Shown: positions 16,433 to 25,434, counted from the stretch's first letter. The stretch: 64,000 bases of DNA from Paenibacillus sp. YN15 (GCF_003285005.1 NZ_QMFA01000005.1:62001-126000), one strand, 5' to 3'. Notes: generated by a model from the sequence alone, not told the origin. Numbers and translations: made by a program.

Positions 16433-17497
16433 CTATTCGGTGGACATCCGGGGGATCAGCCTCATGGGAATATGGATTTCATGGGCCGGGCTGCCGGCCG
16501 GCTTCACCGTTTCAAAGCGATCCAGAGAAATGTTCCTAAGCGCCGCCCCCTCCTCCAAATGCTGAAGCAGCATAAATACCGCATGGGAAACCTGGTTGTC
16601 CAGATCAATGTCCAGACTGGTGATGGAGGGCCAATTATGCATGGCTACGGACTGGTTATTAATACCCACGACCTTAATTTGTCCGGGGATATGATAGCCC
16701 CTGGCCTGCAGAAGGGAAATCAGCTGGAAAGCGTTGCCGTCATCAAAAGCCAAAATGCCCAGCATTTCTCCTTGCTTCACTACGTCCTCGATGGAATCGA
16801 AGATTTCGTCCTCAGACATGCTTCGGGTGGGAATAATCCGGTGGACATACCCCTGGCCGGAGCCAAGGGCCTTCACGCCCCGCTGGAACCCAATGAGCCG
16901 CTGCTCGTTGGTGGTCCGCGCTCCCTCCCGGCTGATATAGAACAGATGCTTGCAGCCTCTGTCCACCAGATGCCGCACCGCCTTCTCCGCACCCCCGGCG
17001 AAATCCAGATTGACTGCGCCCAGCGCCACATTTTCCGGCCAATTCCAGGCATTAAACAGCACCATGGGAGTGCCCTCGCCCACGAATTTGCGGGTGCTTT
17101 CCGGGTTCATGGCCAAACCGTGGCAAAACAGTCCGTCAACCCTGCGCTGCAGGAGCATCTCCATATGGCGCTTCTCCAGCTCCGGCTGGCCTGAGGAGGA
17201 ATAGACCGACAGATGGTAGCCGCACTGATGGACCAGATTCTGCATAACATGGGCAAAATCCGCAAAGTAGCCGCCAAAATGAGGCAGCACCAGGCCCAGC
17301 TCATAGGTTTTTTTGCGGCTCAGGCTAGCCGCCATCTCATTGCGGCGGTAGCCGAGAGACTGCACCGCCTCCTCCACCTTGCGGATGGTTTCCTCCGCCA
17401 GGGGCACATTGCGGCGATTCAATACATTGGAAACGGTGGCAATGGAGACACCTGCGGCCCTAGCCACATCAACGATGGTTATTTGTTTGTTTTTCAG
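16433..17497 (-). CDS. LacI-family transcriptional repressor, probably of the GH88 gene (CTG start)
   Basis: A LacI/GalR regulator of 354 residues. The N-terminal helix-turn-helix (ITIVDVARAAGVSIATVSNV) is followed by the hinge and a sugar-binding periplasmic-like domain (VVGINNQSVAMHNWPSITSLD). The first ATG/GTG/TTG in frame would cut off the start of the helix-turn-helix. The only start preserving it is CTG at 17497, 7 bases after GGAGGTG; the upstream frame is open to a TAA without a standard start. It has a sigma-A promoter (17595-17623) with a palindromic operator-like site just downstream, suggesting autorepression. The gene ends 117 bp before GH88. The effector is probably an unsaturated uronic acid derivative, inferred from the neighbour. 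Confidence 0.9.
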   Translation of the reverse strand: MKNKQITIVDVARAAGVSIATVSNVLNRRNVPLAEETIRKVEEAVQSLGYRRNEMAASLSRKKTYELGLVLPHFGGYFADFAHVMQNLVHQCGYHLSVYSSSGQPELEKRHMEMLLQRRVDGLFCHGLAMNPESTRKFVGEGTPMVLFNAWNWPENVALGAVNLDFAGGAEKAVRHLVDRGCKHLFYISREGARTTNEQRLIGFQRGVKALGSGQGYVHRIIPTRSMSEDEIFDSIEDVVKQGEMLGILAFDDGNAFQLISLLQARGYHIPGQIKVVGINNQSVAMHNWPSITSLDIDLDNQVSHAVFMLLQHLEEGAALRNISLDRFETVKPAGSPAHEIHIPMRLIPRMSTE

Positions 17498-17565
17498 GGC
17501 CGTGCACCTCCGTTCACTTCTGTCTACGGTCTGTTAAAGTTGTGCTGGGCACCCTTACAGGGTTA

Positions 17566-17579
17566 TTGAAACGTTTAAA
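17566..17579 (-). promoter_or_regulatory. LacI-type operator in the regulator's own leader
   Basis: The palindromic core AAACGTTT (17569-17576) sits within TTGAAACGTTTAAA. It has the central CG of LacI-family operators and lies about 10-20 bases downstream of the predicted transcription start, a position that would block transcription. Confidence 0.6.
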
Positions 17580-17594
17580 TAAATGATCAAATTT

Positions 17595-17623
17595 ATTGTA
17601 GCCTAATTGCGAGCTGCCGTCAA
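17595..17623 (-). promoter_or_regulatory. Promoter of the LacI-type regulator
   Basis: On the minus strand TTGACG (17618-17623), a 17-bp spacer and TACAAT (17595-17600). Confidence 0.75.
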
Positions 17624-17992
17624 TCATGGAATAAAGCGATTTCCTGGGGCTAAAGAGGGGAATGTGCGAAATAGATGCGGGGTGGCATAAGGCAAGTTAC
17701 GGCCAAGAGGACGGGGAATGGTATAGAGTGAGGTGCGGCGCAGAGGTGTGGGATCGGGGCAAACTGCAGCACGGCGAGTATGGCATGGCATAGGGACATA
17801 GGGGGCGCATAACGTGGGGCTGACGCGCAGAAGACATGGGCTTGGGGAGGAACTGTGCAGAGAGTGCGGCCTAACAAGGGATTGCAGCGAAGTCAGTCGG
17901 AGCCGAGGATAGCGGAAAAACTTTTCCGCTAATGGAGACGGAGACGGCCGCTGTGGTTGGGCGCTGCGCGTTTATCAAGACGTTTGAGTTTG

Positions 17993-18172
17993 ACGGACTC
18001 TGGCTCCGCTATTTCGCTAAAATCCGCCTTTTTTTCTCCCACGCGGACTTACGATCCGTTAAATCTGAAAAAGCGGGGGATTCCATGCCTTCTGGAGCAA
18101 AATAGCGGAACCTCTGTCCGTGTAAATCTGAAAACGGATCAAACCCGGAAAATAACGGATTCTCTGTCCGCC
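17993..18172. repeat. Cluster of CGGA...TCCG short repeats
   Basis: At least four units: 17993-18015 (minus), 18042-18067, 18099-18122 and 18149-18172, of the form AAAATArCGGAnnCTCTGTCCG. The same family occurs at 4681-4807. The rest of the gap 17624-18670 is purine-rich, shows no gene, and holds a 133-codon minus-strand open frame (18139-18537) without a ribosome binding site and overlapping these repeats. Confidence 0.65.
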
Positions 18173-18667
18173 CAACTGTGATGAGGATAAACGCCTACCG
18201 GCATCCTTTGACAACCTGCGTTTGTCAAGAAATCGTGCCGCTTCACGCAGGGTAATCGCATCAGGCCAAGGTAGAGGGAGCGCAGAAACCGGGGTTTCGC
18301 ATCCAGGTTTTGTATGTGTGAGAAGGACAAAACCTTCCCGAATGTCCGTTGGAAAGTGGACATCGCGGCTACAGTGGTCGCTCGGGGATACATATCTATA
18401 TATGGTAGTTGAACAACATTTTTCGCCCGTATATTGTGCTTTCTGCGCAAAGTAAGGGAGGGAAGAGATACTCTGCTCATGTCCACTGTATGAAAGACAA
18501 AATTCGTAAAATGTCTACTGTGAAGGAACAAACCCACAGCGCAACCGCGTTAAAAACGTATAGAGGCAGGTTTCGTACAAAATCCAATGCAATTGTCTTA
18601 GGCTGTTTCCAAATAACGGTTGCGCCGCTCCGCCATTTGTGATACTCTTACAGTTCCGCTTTATCGG

Positions 18668-18710
18668 CTTATGACGCCGGTTTTTACTGGCGTAAAAACC
18701 TTAGGAGGTA
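18668..18710 (+). repeat. SD-proximal stem-loop element before the second helD
   Basis: GCTTATGACGCC leads into a 9-bp stem GGTTTTTAC/GTAAAAACC with loop TGGC, then TTAGGAGG, the ribosome binding site of the helicase gene. The flanks match the copies at 2860 and 30498, but the stem sequence differs with pairing preserved. Confidence 0.75.
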
Positions 18711-18717
18711 ACTGAAT

Positions 18718-20844
18718 ATGGAATCCGACATTCAAAGTGCCTATCAAGAAGAGCTCCTCCGCCTGGAGGAAGCCGGCCGCATCATCAACCGGCAACTGGA
18801 AGAATTAAATGCCATGCCCCGCTACAGCGGGAATGACTTTACCGAGCAGGTGCTGGAGGGACTCCGCGAAGAAACCCGGCGCAAGCTGGCCACAGCCCTG
18901 CCGGAGCCGTACTTTGGAAGACTGGACTTTCAGGAAGCCGGACACAGCGGACCGACTCCCCTCTACATCGGCAAAGCGGGGGTGGAGGACCGGATCGGCG
19001 GCAATCCGCTGGTCATTGACTGGCGGGCTCCTGCAGCCAGTCTTTTCTATTCGTTTACCGGCGGCGACGGGCCTGCGGAATACGATTCGCCGGACGGCCT
19101 CGTAGAGGGGCTTGTATATCTGAAGCGCAACCTGGTGATCCGCAAGCAGATTCTCCAGCGGGTCACGGACAGCTATATGCGGGGAAGCGGTCAAGGGGCG
19201 GTGACGGATGAATTTCTCCTTTACCGCCTGGGCGAAAACAAGGACAACAAACTCCGGGATATCGTCTCCACCATCCAGGCGGAGCAGGACAAAATTATCC
19301 GGGCGGCCAAAAACAAAGCGCTGATTATCCAAGGCGTGGCAGGCAGCGGCAAAACCACCGTCGCCCTGCACCGGCTGGCCTTCCTGCTTTACCAATACAG
19401 GGACCAGGTGAAGGCGGAGCGGATGATTATTTTCGCCCCCAACCGGATGTTCCTGGATTACATCTCCGGTGTGCTGCCGGAGCTGGGAGTGGGGGATATC
19501 GCCCAGACCACCTTCGCCGACTGGGCGCTGGAGCGGCTGGACGACAACCTGAAGCTGGGCGGGGAGGCCCAGGATCTGGAGAAGCGGTTTGCCGTTGCGG
19601 CGGGACCCGAAAACGCCGGGAAACCGGACGCCCAAGAGCCGGTGCCCTCCGGAAGATGGAAAGGCTCCGCCGAGCTGGCGGACTATCTCAACCGGGAACT
19701 GGATGTATACGAAAAGGAATACTGCCTCACACAGGACTTCATCCCCTGGGAGGGAACACGCCAGCTGCCGGGGAAAACCATCCGTCACTGGTTTGATGTG
19801 GAGATCGCCCACGAGCCTATCGGCAAACGACGCCAGCGGGTGGAGGCCCGGATCAGACGTTGGCTGGAGATGGAGCTGGAAGCCACCCGGGACCCCAAAA
19901 TCCGCAAGGACCGCAAGAAGCTGGCCGGAACCAGACTGAAGGCTTATCTGAAAAAATGGAGCCCTCCTTCAGCCCTGGAGTTTTACCGCAGGCTGTTTGA
20001 ACCGGAAACCCGGCCCGCATGGGTCCCGGAGCAGTTGGCGGAGGAGACAAGGAAACGGCTGGCCAAACGCGAGGTGCTCCAGGAGGATTTGGCCGCACTT
20101 CTTCATATCCATAACCGCTTCTACGGCATTCACGGCAATGACCGCTTCGACCACATTGTCATTGATGAAGCCCAGGACTTTTCCCCGCTCCAGGTTCTGG
20201 TTCTGAAGGCGCACAGTAAAAACCATTCCTTCACCATATTGGGCGATCTGGCCCAGGGCATCCATGATTACAAGGGTGTCCGCAGCTGGGAGGAATTCGC
20301 CGGACTCTTCGGCCCGGAGGAAACGGAAACCTTCCAGTTGAACCGCAGCTACCGCTCCACCATGGAAATTATCCAGTTCGCCAACGGGATTATCGCCCAC
20401 AGCGGGGTAGCAGTCAGCCTGGCCGTCCCTGTTTTCCGCAGTGGCGAGCAGGTCCGGGTGGAGCAAGCTGCCAAGCGGCTGCCCGCCCTTGTGCAGGCTG
20501 TCCGCCAGCTGTCGGAAGAGGCCCACGGGACCATCGCCGTTATCGGTCGGACAGAGAAGGAATGCGCCGCCATCCACAAAGAGCTGGTTGCGGCGGGCTT
20601 CTCCCCCGCTTTGCTGACTGCCTCCCAGCAGTCCTACGGCGGCGGACTTTCCGTGCTTCCCGTCTATCTGTCCAAAGGCTTCGAGTTCGACGCCGTGCTG
20701 GTGGCGGATGTGGATGAAATCCGCTACAAGGATTCGCCGCGGGACGCCAAGCTCTTGTATGTGGCCTGTACCCGGGCGCTGCATGATCTGCGTCTCCAGT
20801 ACACGGGCAGGCCTTCGCCGCTGCTGCCCGCAGAAGAAGCATAG
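18718..20844 (+). CDS. Second HelD-type helicase (UvrD/Rep superfamily)
   Basis: A 708-residue paralogue of the HelD at 5281. It has an N-terminal coiled coil (about 1-65) and the FGRLDFQEAG and DWRAPAASLFYSF segments shared with HelD. The Walker A motif GVAGSGKTTVALHRLAFLLY is near residue 205, DEAQDFSPLQ near 482 and NRSYRSTMEIIQF near 540; SKGFEFDAVLVADVDE and YVACTRALHDL are near the C-terminus. It is about 80 residues shorter than the first copy. It is monocistronic, with its own leader hairpin and terminator. It may be a specialised RNA polymerase rescue factor, for example under antibiotic stress; that role is inferred from family members, not from this sequence. Confidence 0.92.
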   Translation: MESDIQSAYQEELLRLEEAGRIINRQLEELNAMPRYSGNDFTEQVLEGLREETRRKLATALPEPYFGRLDFQEAGHSGPTPLYIGKAGVEDRIGGNPLVIDWRAPAASLFYSFTGGDGPAEYDSPDGLVEGLVYLKRNLVIRKQILQRVTDSYMRGSGQGAVTDEFLLYRLGENKDNKLRDIVSTIQAEQDKIIRAAKNKALIIQGVAGSGKTTVALHRLAFLLYQYRDQVKAERMIIFAPNRMFLDYISGVLPELGVGDIAQTTFADWALERLDDNLKLGGEAQDLEKRFAVAAGPENAGKPDAQEPVPSGRWKGSAELADYLNRELDVYEKEYCLTQDFIPWEGTRQLPGKTIRHWFDVEIAHEPIGKRRQRVEARIRRWLEMELEATRDPKIRKDRKKLAGTRLKAYLKKWSPPSALEFYRRLFEPETRPAWVPEQLAEETRKRLAKREVLQEDLAALLHIHNRFYGIHGNDRFDHIVIDEAQDFSPLQVLVLKAHSKNHSFTILGDLAQGIHDYKGVRSWEEFAGLFGPEETETFQLNRSYRSTMEIIQFANGIIAHSGVAVSLAVPVFRSGEQVRVEQAAKRLPALVQAVRQLSEEAHGTIAVIGRTEKECAAIHKELVAAGFSPALLTASQQSYGGGLSVLPVYLSKGFEFDAVLVADVDEIRYKDSPRDAKLLYVACTRALHDLRLQYTGRPSPLLPAEEA

Positions 20845-20869
20845 GCCCGCTGCCTCAAATGAACACGCC

Positions 20870-20922
20870 AAAAAGCCGCGCCTTCCAACCGGGATCAACC
20901 CGTGGAAAACGCGGCTTTTTTT
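20870..20922. terminator. Bidirectional terminator between helD paralogue and sdhB
   Basis: AAGCCGCG (20873-20880) pairs with CGCGGCTT (20910-20917), inner CCA...TGG also pairs. T7 on the plus strand and five A before the stem (T5 on the minus strand) fit termination of both convergent units. Confidence 0.85.
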
Positions 20923-20962
20923 ACGAAAATGCTGTACACTGCGCATTTTCATTCGGGGGCTG
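20914..20962 (+). repeat. Dispersed 45-bp repeat, copy C
   Basis: It reads TTTTTTTACGAAAATGC, TGTACACTGCGCATTTTCAT, TCGGGGGCT. It overlaps the 3-prime arm of the terminator and abuts the sdhB stop codon. Compare copies at 4487 and 5147. Confidence 0.75.
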
Positions 20963-20964
20963 CT

Positions 20965-21726
20965 TTACATGCCCAGCCATTTTTTAAACAGGCGCTTGGT
21001 GGTGTCTGCGTTCATGGCGCCGATGGAGGTGGTCAGCGGAATCCCCTTGGGACAGGAGCGCACGCAGTTTTGGGAGTTACCGCAGCCCTCAATGCCGCCG
21101 TCGGTCATCAAAGCGTCCAGCCGCTCGTCCTTGTTCATCTCGCCGGTGGGATGGGCGTTGAACAGGCGCACCTGGGAAATGGCCGCAGGCCCGATAAAAT
21201 CCGTCTTGTCGTTGACATTGGGACAAGCCTCCAGACAGACGCCGCAGGTCATGCACTTGGACAGCTCATAGGCCCACTGGCGTTTGGACTCCGCCATCCG
21301 CGGGCCGGGCCCCAGATCATACGTGCCGTCAATGGGAATCCACGCCTTCACCTTCTTCAGCGCCTTAAACATCCGGCCCCGGTCAATGACCAGATCCCGC
21401 ACCACCGGGAAGGTGGACATAGGGGCGATCCGGATGGGCTCCTCCAGGTGGTCCACCAAGGCAGTGCAGGCCTGGCGGGGTTTGCCGTTGATCACCATGG
21501 AGCAGGCGCCGCATACCTCCTCCAGACAGTTGGACTCCCAGCAGACCGCCGAGGTTTGGCCTCCGCCGGCATTGACCGGGTTCCGCTGGATTTCCATCAG
21601 CGCCGTGATCACATTCATATTGGGACGGTACGGAATCTGGAACTCCTCCGTATAAGGCTTGCTGTCCACAGTATCCTGTCGGGTGACGATAAGTGCGATG
21701 GAGCGTTTTGCCGTTGCTTCAGCCAT
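20965..21726 (-). CDS. sdhB: Succinate dehydrogenase iron-sulfur subunit
   Basis: This subunit passes electrons from the flavoprotein to the membrane anchor and menaquinone (complex II). The 253 residues carry the three cluster motifs. The 2Fe-2S ligands are in CWESNCLEEVCGACSMVING with a later C. The 4Fe-4S and 3Fe-4S ligands are in CMTCGVCLEACPNVN and CGNSQNCVRSCPKGIP. The ATG at 21726 lies 10 bases after GGGGG and 2 bases after the sdhA stop; a GTG 6 bases upstream is less well spaced. It is the last gene of sdhCAB, followed by a bidirectional terminator. Confidence 0.96.
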   Translation of the reverse strand: MAEATAKRSIALIVTRQDTVDSKPYTEEFQIPYRPNMNVITALMEIQRNPVNAGGGQTSAVCWESNCLEEVCGACSMVINGKPRQACTALVDHLEEPIRIAPMSTFPVVRDLVIDRGRMFKALKKVKAWIPIDGTYDLGPGPRMAESKRQWAYELSKCMTCGVCLEACPNVNDKTDFIGPAAISQVRLFNAHPTGEMNKDERLDALMTDGGIEGCGNSQNCVRSCPKGIPLTTSIGAMNADTTKRLFKKWLGM

Positions 21727-21728
21727 AA

Positions 21729-23492
21729 TCACTGCGCCCCCTTCTTCTTCTTGTCGGTGGTATAATCCCGCTTCCGCGGGGTAATCAGCGAGGTGTCCAC
21801 ATCCTCATAGGTGATGCGGGGACCATCGGGATGATGAGCGGCGATGGTGGTTTTCAGGAATTTTTCGTCGTTGCGGTCCGGGAAGTCCGGCTTGTAATGG
21901 GCTCCGCGACTTTCATCCCGGAGCAGCGCCCCCAGAGTCATAGCCTCCGCCAGCTCCAGCATGTTCCACAGCTGCCGGGTAAAGGTTGCCCCCTGGTTGC
22001 TCCAGCGGGAGGTATCGTTCATGTTTACCCGGGCATAGCGCTCCTTCAGTTCCTTGATCTTGGCGATGGTCTCCTCCAGACGCTTGTTCACCCGCACCAC
22101 GGTCATATTGTTGGTCATCCATTCCCCCAGCTCTTTGTGGAGGACGTATGGATTTTCATTGCCGTCCATAGCCAGCAGGCCCTCATATTGCTTCACCCGC
22201 TTCTGCGCCTCACGTTCGAACACGGTGGAGGAAATATCCTCCGCATGTTTGTCGAGCCCCTGAACATATTCAATCGCCTTGGGCCCTGCCACCATCCCCC
22301 CGAAAATGGAGGACAAGAGGGAGTTCGCCCCCAGCCGGTTGGCGCCATGGTACTGGTATTCGCACTCCCCTGCGGCGAACAGCCCGGGAATATTGGTCAT
22401 CTGGTTGTAATCGCACCACAAGCCGCCCATGGAATAGTGAACGGCAGGGAAAATTTTCATGGGAATCTTCCGCGGGTCCTCGCCCATGAATTTTTCATAA
22501 ATCTCAATAATGCCGCCCAGCTTGATGTCCAGCTCCCGGGGATTCTTGTGGGAGAGGTCCAGATAAACCATGTTCTCCCCGTTGATGCCCAGCTTCAGGT
22601 CCACGCAGACATGGAAAATTTCGCGGGTGGCAATATCCCGGGGCACCAAATTGCCGTAGGCAGGATATTTTTCCTCCAAAAAGTACCAGGGTTTGCCGTC
22701 CTTGTAGGTCCAAATCCGGCCCCCCTCGCCCCGGGCGGATTCACTCATCAGCCGCAGCTTGTCATCCCCGGGAATGGCCGTGGGGTGAATCTGGATAAAC
22801 TCACCGTTGGCGTAGCGGACCCCTTGCTGGTATACGGCCGATGCGGCAGTACCGGTGTTGATCACCGAGTTGGTGGTTTTGCCGAACACAATTCCAGGGC
22901 CGCCTGTGGCGAGAATCACCGCATCCGCCCGGAACACCTCAATCTCCATGCTGCGCAGATTCTGGGCGGTGATGCCCCGGCACACTCCATCGTCATCGAT
23001 GACGGCGGAGAGGAATTCCCAATGCTCGTATTTGGTGACGAGCCCCGCCTCCTCCTGGCGCCGGGCCTGCTCATCCAGGGCATACAACAGTTGCTGGCCC
23101 GTGGTGGCTCCGGCAAAAGCGGTGCGGTGATACTTGGTGCCGCCGAAACGGCGGAAGTCCAGAAACCCCTCCGGCGTCCGGTTGAACATTACGCCCATCC
23201 GGTCCATCAGGTGGATAATGCCCGGCGCCGCCTCGCACATGGCTTTTACCGGCGGCTGGTTGGCCAGGAAGTCTCCGCCGTATACCGTATCGTCGAAATG
23301 CTCCCAAGGCGAATCCCCCTCGCCCTTGGTATTGACAGCCCCGTTGATGCCGCCTTGGGCGCAGACCGAGTGGGAGCGTTTGACAGGCACCAGAGAAAAC
23401 AGATCTACATGAACGCCGGCCTCCGCAGCCTTGATGGTAGCCATCAGGCCCGCCAAACCGCCGCCGACCACAATAATTTTAGAAGCAGCCAT
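21729..23492 (-). CDS. sdhA: Succinate dehydrogenase flavoprotein subunit
   Basis: This subunit oxidises succinate to fumarate with covalently bound FAD. The 587 residues include the dinucleotide-binding VVGGGLAGLMATIKAAEAG and the FAD-attachment region RSHSVCAQGGINGAVNTKGE. HPTAIPGDDKLRLMSESARGEGG carries active-site residues, split here over a conserved stretch, and HYSMGGLW is also present. The length is typical of the Bacillus-type enzyme. It starts 33 bp after sdhC with GGAGGGG upstream and is coupled to sdhB. Confidence 0.97.
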   Translation of the reverse strand: MAASKIIVVGGGLAGLMATIKAAEAGVHVDLFSLVPVKRSHSVCAQGGINGAVNTKGEGDSPWEHFDDTVYGGDFLANQPPVKAMCEAAPGIIHLMDRMGVMFNRTPEGFLDFRRFGGTKYHRTAFAGATTGQQLLYALDEQARRQEEAGLVTKYEHWEFLSAVIDDDGVCRGITAQNLRSMEIEVFRADAVILATGGPGIVFGKTTNSVINTGTAASAVYQQGVRYANGEFIQIHPTAIPGDDKLRLMSESARGEGGRIWTYKDGKPWYFLEEKYPAYGNLVPRDIATREIFHVCVDLKLGINGENMVYLDLSHKNPRELDIKLGGIIEIYEKFMGEDPRKIPMKIFPAVHYSMGGLWCDYNQMTNIPGLFAAGECEYQYHGANRLGANSLLSSIFGGMVAGPKAIEYVQGLDKHAEDISSTVFEREAQKRVKQYEGLLAMDGNENPYVLHKELGEWMTNNMTVVRVNKRLEETIAKIKELKERYARVNMNDTSRWSNQGATFTRQLWNMLELAEAMTLGALLRDESRGAHYKPDFPDRNDEKFLKTTIAAHHPDGPRITYEDVDTSLITPRKRDYTTDKKKKGAQ

Positions 23493-23525
23493 ATCCGTCC
23501 CCTCCTAAGTCAGCTAAATAATAAA

Positions 23526-24182
23526 CTACAAAAGTGCCGTCATCGGCCGCTGGCTAAAGTCCATACCCGCAAAAGCCGTCAGCGCCAGAATAAACATCAC
23601 CGACATCACTACGAATACACCCATCCACACATAGCCGGAAATCCGCTGGGAGCGGGGTCCGATGGTAATGCCCCAGCTGACCAGGAATGACCACATGCCG
23701 TTGGCAAAGTGGAAGGAAACGGATACCACCGCAATGATATAAATCGCAAACGCCCAGGGCTGGCTGATGATCTCGTGCATCCGCACGCCCAATTCGTCAT
23801 GGGCCACATTGCCCAACGCCACCTGGACCCGGGTCTCGAACACATGCCACACGATGAACAGAAGGGTAATCACCCCCGTCACCCGCTGCAGGGTAAACAT
23901 CCAGTTGCGGAAATAACCGTATTGCTTAGGATTATTGCGGGCCGTATAGGCGACGTACAAGCCGTATACGCCATGATACAGGATCGGCAGCCAGATGCCG
24001 AACAGCTCCATAAAGAATACCAGCGGAAGGCTGTTCAGCCACTCCACCTTGGAGATAAAACCTTCATGCCCCTCGTGGTACGCGCTGTAATTGGTATAAA
24101 GATGCTCCACGAGAAACGCGCCTACCGGAATGACGCCCAGCAGGGAATGCAGCTTGCGGTAGAAATACGAATTTCCCTTCAT
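23526..24182 (-). CDS. sdhC: Succinate dehydrogenase cytochrome b558 subunit
   Basis: This is the di-haem membrane anchor of menaquinone-reducing succinate dehydrogenase, as in Bacillus subtilis. The 218 residues form five hydrophobic helices, with conserved histidines in RKLHSLLG, VEHLYTNYSAYH, LYHGVYGLY, IVWHVFETRVQ and VSFHFANGMWSF. The ATG at 24182 lies 9 bases after GAGGGG; an in-frame TTG at 24188 is too close to that site. It is the first gene of sdhCAB. The upstream region has a near-match to a CcpA site. Confidence 0.94.
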   Translation of the reverse strand: MKGNSYFYRKLHSLLGVIPVGAFLVEHLYTNYSAYHEGHEGFISKVEWLNSLPLVFFMELFGIWLPILYHGVYGLYVAYTARNNPKQYGYFRNWMFTLQRVTGVITLLFIVWHVFETRVQVALGNVAHDELGVRMHEIISQPWAFAIYIIAVVSVSFHFANGMWSFLVSWGITIGPRSQRISGYVWMGVFVVMSVMFILALTAFAGMDFSQRPMTALL

Positions 24183-24259
24183 TCGCAAAAACCCCTCTCA
24201 GCAGCGTTGTCACAAACCGTTCACAAAACTCATTTTACCATTTTCCCTATTATTTCTCA

Positions 24260-24273
24260 TGTAAACGCTGCCT
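24260..24273. promoter_or_regulatory. Candidate CcpA (cre) site upstream of sdhCAB
   Basis: TGTAAACGCTGCCT matches 12 of 14 positions of the cre consensus TGWNANCGNTNWCA. It lies about 80 bp before sdhC in the divergent region shared with the LysR gene. Carbon repression of sdh is plausible but untested. Confidence 0.4.
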
Positions 24274-24429
24274 TTATAAATGTGAACATTCTGTGTCTCC
24301 TCTTATGTTACCCCTTTATGGCTTAATAGGGAAGTGCATTTTTATTATAATAGGTTATGTATGTTCGCTATATGGCGCCAGCCGATTGCGATAGAGCAGA
24401 ACTGGCCAGAGAGAAAAGAGGATAACCCT

Positions 24430-25371
24430 GTGCAAAATAATCTGGATATATTCGCCGTTGTCGTGGAGCAGGAAAGTCTGAACAAGGCATCCCGGGTGCT
24501 GAATCTCTCCCAGCCCGCCTTATCCCGGAAAATCATGCACCTGGAGGAGGAAATGGGCGTCGCCCTCTTCGAACGCAGGGGCAAACGTCTGGAGCTTACC
24601 CGGGCAGGCCGCATTTGCTATGATTATGCGCTGCGGATGCGGGAAATGCAGAGTGAGTTTCAAACCCGCCTGCGTCCCTTTATCTCCCCGGAAATGCCGT
24701 CAAGCATCACCATCGGGGCCAGCCTCACCACCCTGCAATCCAGTCTGCCGGAGATCATTTCCCTGTTCAACCGGGATTACCCGCAAACGGATATTCAGGC
24801 GATTACCGGCAAAACCCATGAAATCGTCGAGCTGGTGCGGGAAAACAAAGTGGATTTCGGACTGGTGGCTTCGGTTATCGACCATCCGCGGCTGGAATGT
24901 TACCCCCTGTTTGACGATCATCTCTCCCTGGTGCTGCCTGCAGGGCATCCGTACCTGTCCCGGGGGGATCTGACCATGAAGGATCTGAACCAGCTGCCCA
25001 TGATCCTCTTCTCCAAAGGAACCTGGTACAGAGTGCTGATGGATGAGCTGTTTGAGCAGCATGACGCCTATCCCAATGTAAAAATGGAGATTGACTCCTT
25101 TGAAGCCATTCTCCGCCTGGGGTCTGTGCTGGGCTGCGCCACCCTGCTGCCCGCCTCCTATCTGGAGCGGACCCTTGGACCAGGCAGCGCGGAAATGAAG
25201 GCGGTGCAGCTTCCCGAGCTGATGGCGGCCATCCGCACCACCTCTCTGATCCTGAACCCGGATGGAAGCGGCCAAACCGCCGTGCACGCCTTTGTGGCGG
25301 GAGCCCAGGAGCATTACCGGGAGGAGCGGCACCGGAAGCCGGGGAACCGCCGGACGGAGCCGGTGGGGTAA
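24430..25371 (+). CDS. LysR-family regulator divergent from sdhCAB
   Basis: A LysR-type regulator of 313 residues. The helix-turn-helix is at residues 1-60 (NNLDIFAVVVEQESLNKASRVLNLSQPALSRKIMHLEEEM region) and the effector domain starts near residue 85 (SITIGASLTTLQSSLPEII). The GTG at 24430, 8 bases after AGAGG, restores the normal N-terminus; the longer open frame upstream would add 32 unrelated residues. LysR genes often control the divergent neighbour, so sdhCAB is a candidate target, though CcpA control is equally possible. Confidence 0.88.
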   Translation: MQNNLDIFAVVVEQESLNKASRVLNLSQPALSRKIMHLEEEMGVALFERRGKRLELTRAGRICYDYALRMREMQSEFQTRLRPFISPEMPSSITIGASLTTLQSSLPEIISLFNRDYPQTDIQAITGKTHEIVELVRENKVDFGLVASVIDHPRLECYPLFDDHLSLVLPAGHPYLSRGDLTMKDLNQLPMILFSKGTWYRVLMDELFEQHDAYPNVKMEIDSFEAILRLGSVLGCATLLPASYLERTLGPGSAEMKAVQLPELMAAIRTTSLILNPDGSGQTAVHAFVAGAQEHYREERHRKPGNRRTEPVG

Positions 25372-25382
25372 CGGACGGCAAC

Positions 25383-25413
25383 AAAAAAAAGCCCGTCCCA
25401 ACCCGGGGCAGGC
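25383..25413 (-). terminator. Terminator of the polysaccharide deacetylase gene
   Basis: On the minus strand GCCTGCCCC pairs, with one mismatch and one wobble, with GGGACGGGC, followed by T8. Confidence 0.75.
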
Positions 25414-25434
25414 GCAGCAAGCCAAGCCGCATGC

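Noticed and set aside
18139-18537. 133-codon minus-strand open frame
   Set aside because: It is composed partly of CGGA/TCCG repeats, with no Shine-Dalgarno site. A recurring repeat-encoded frame is more likely than a gene.
21831-23690. 619-codon plus-strand frame opposite sdhA and sdhC
   Set aside because: It is a shadow; sdhA and sdhC are unmistakable on the minus strand.
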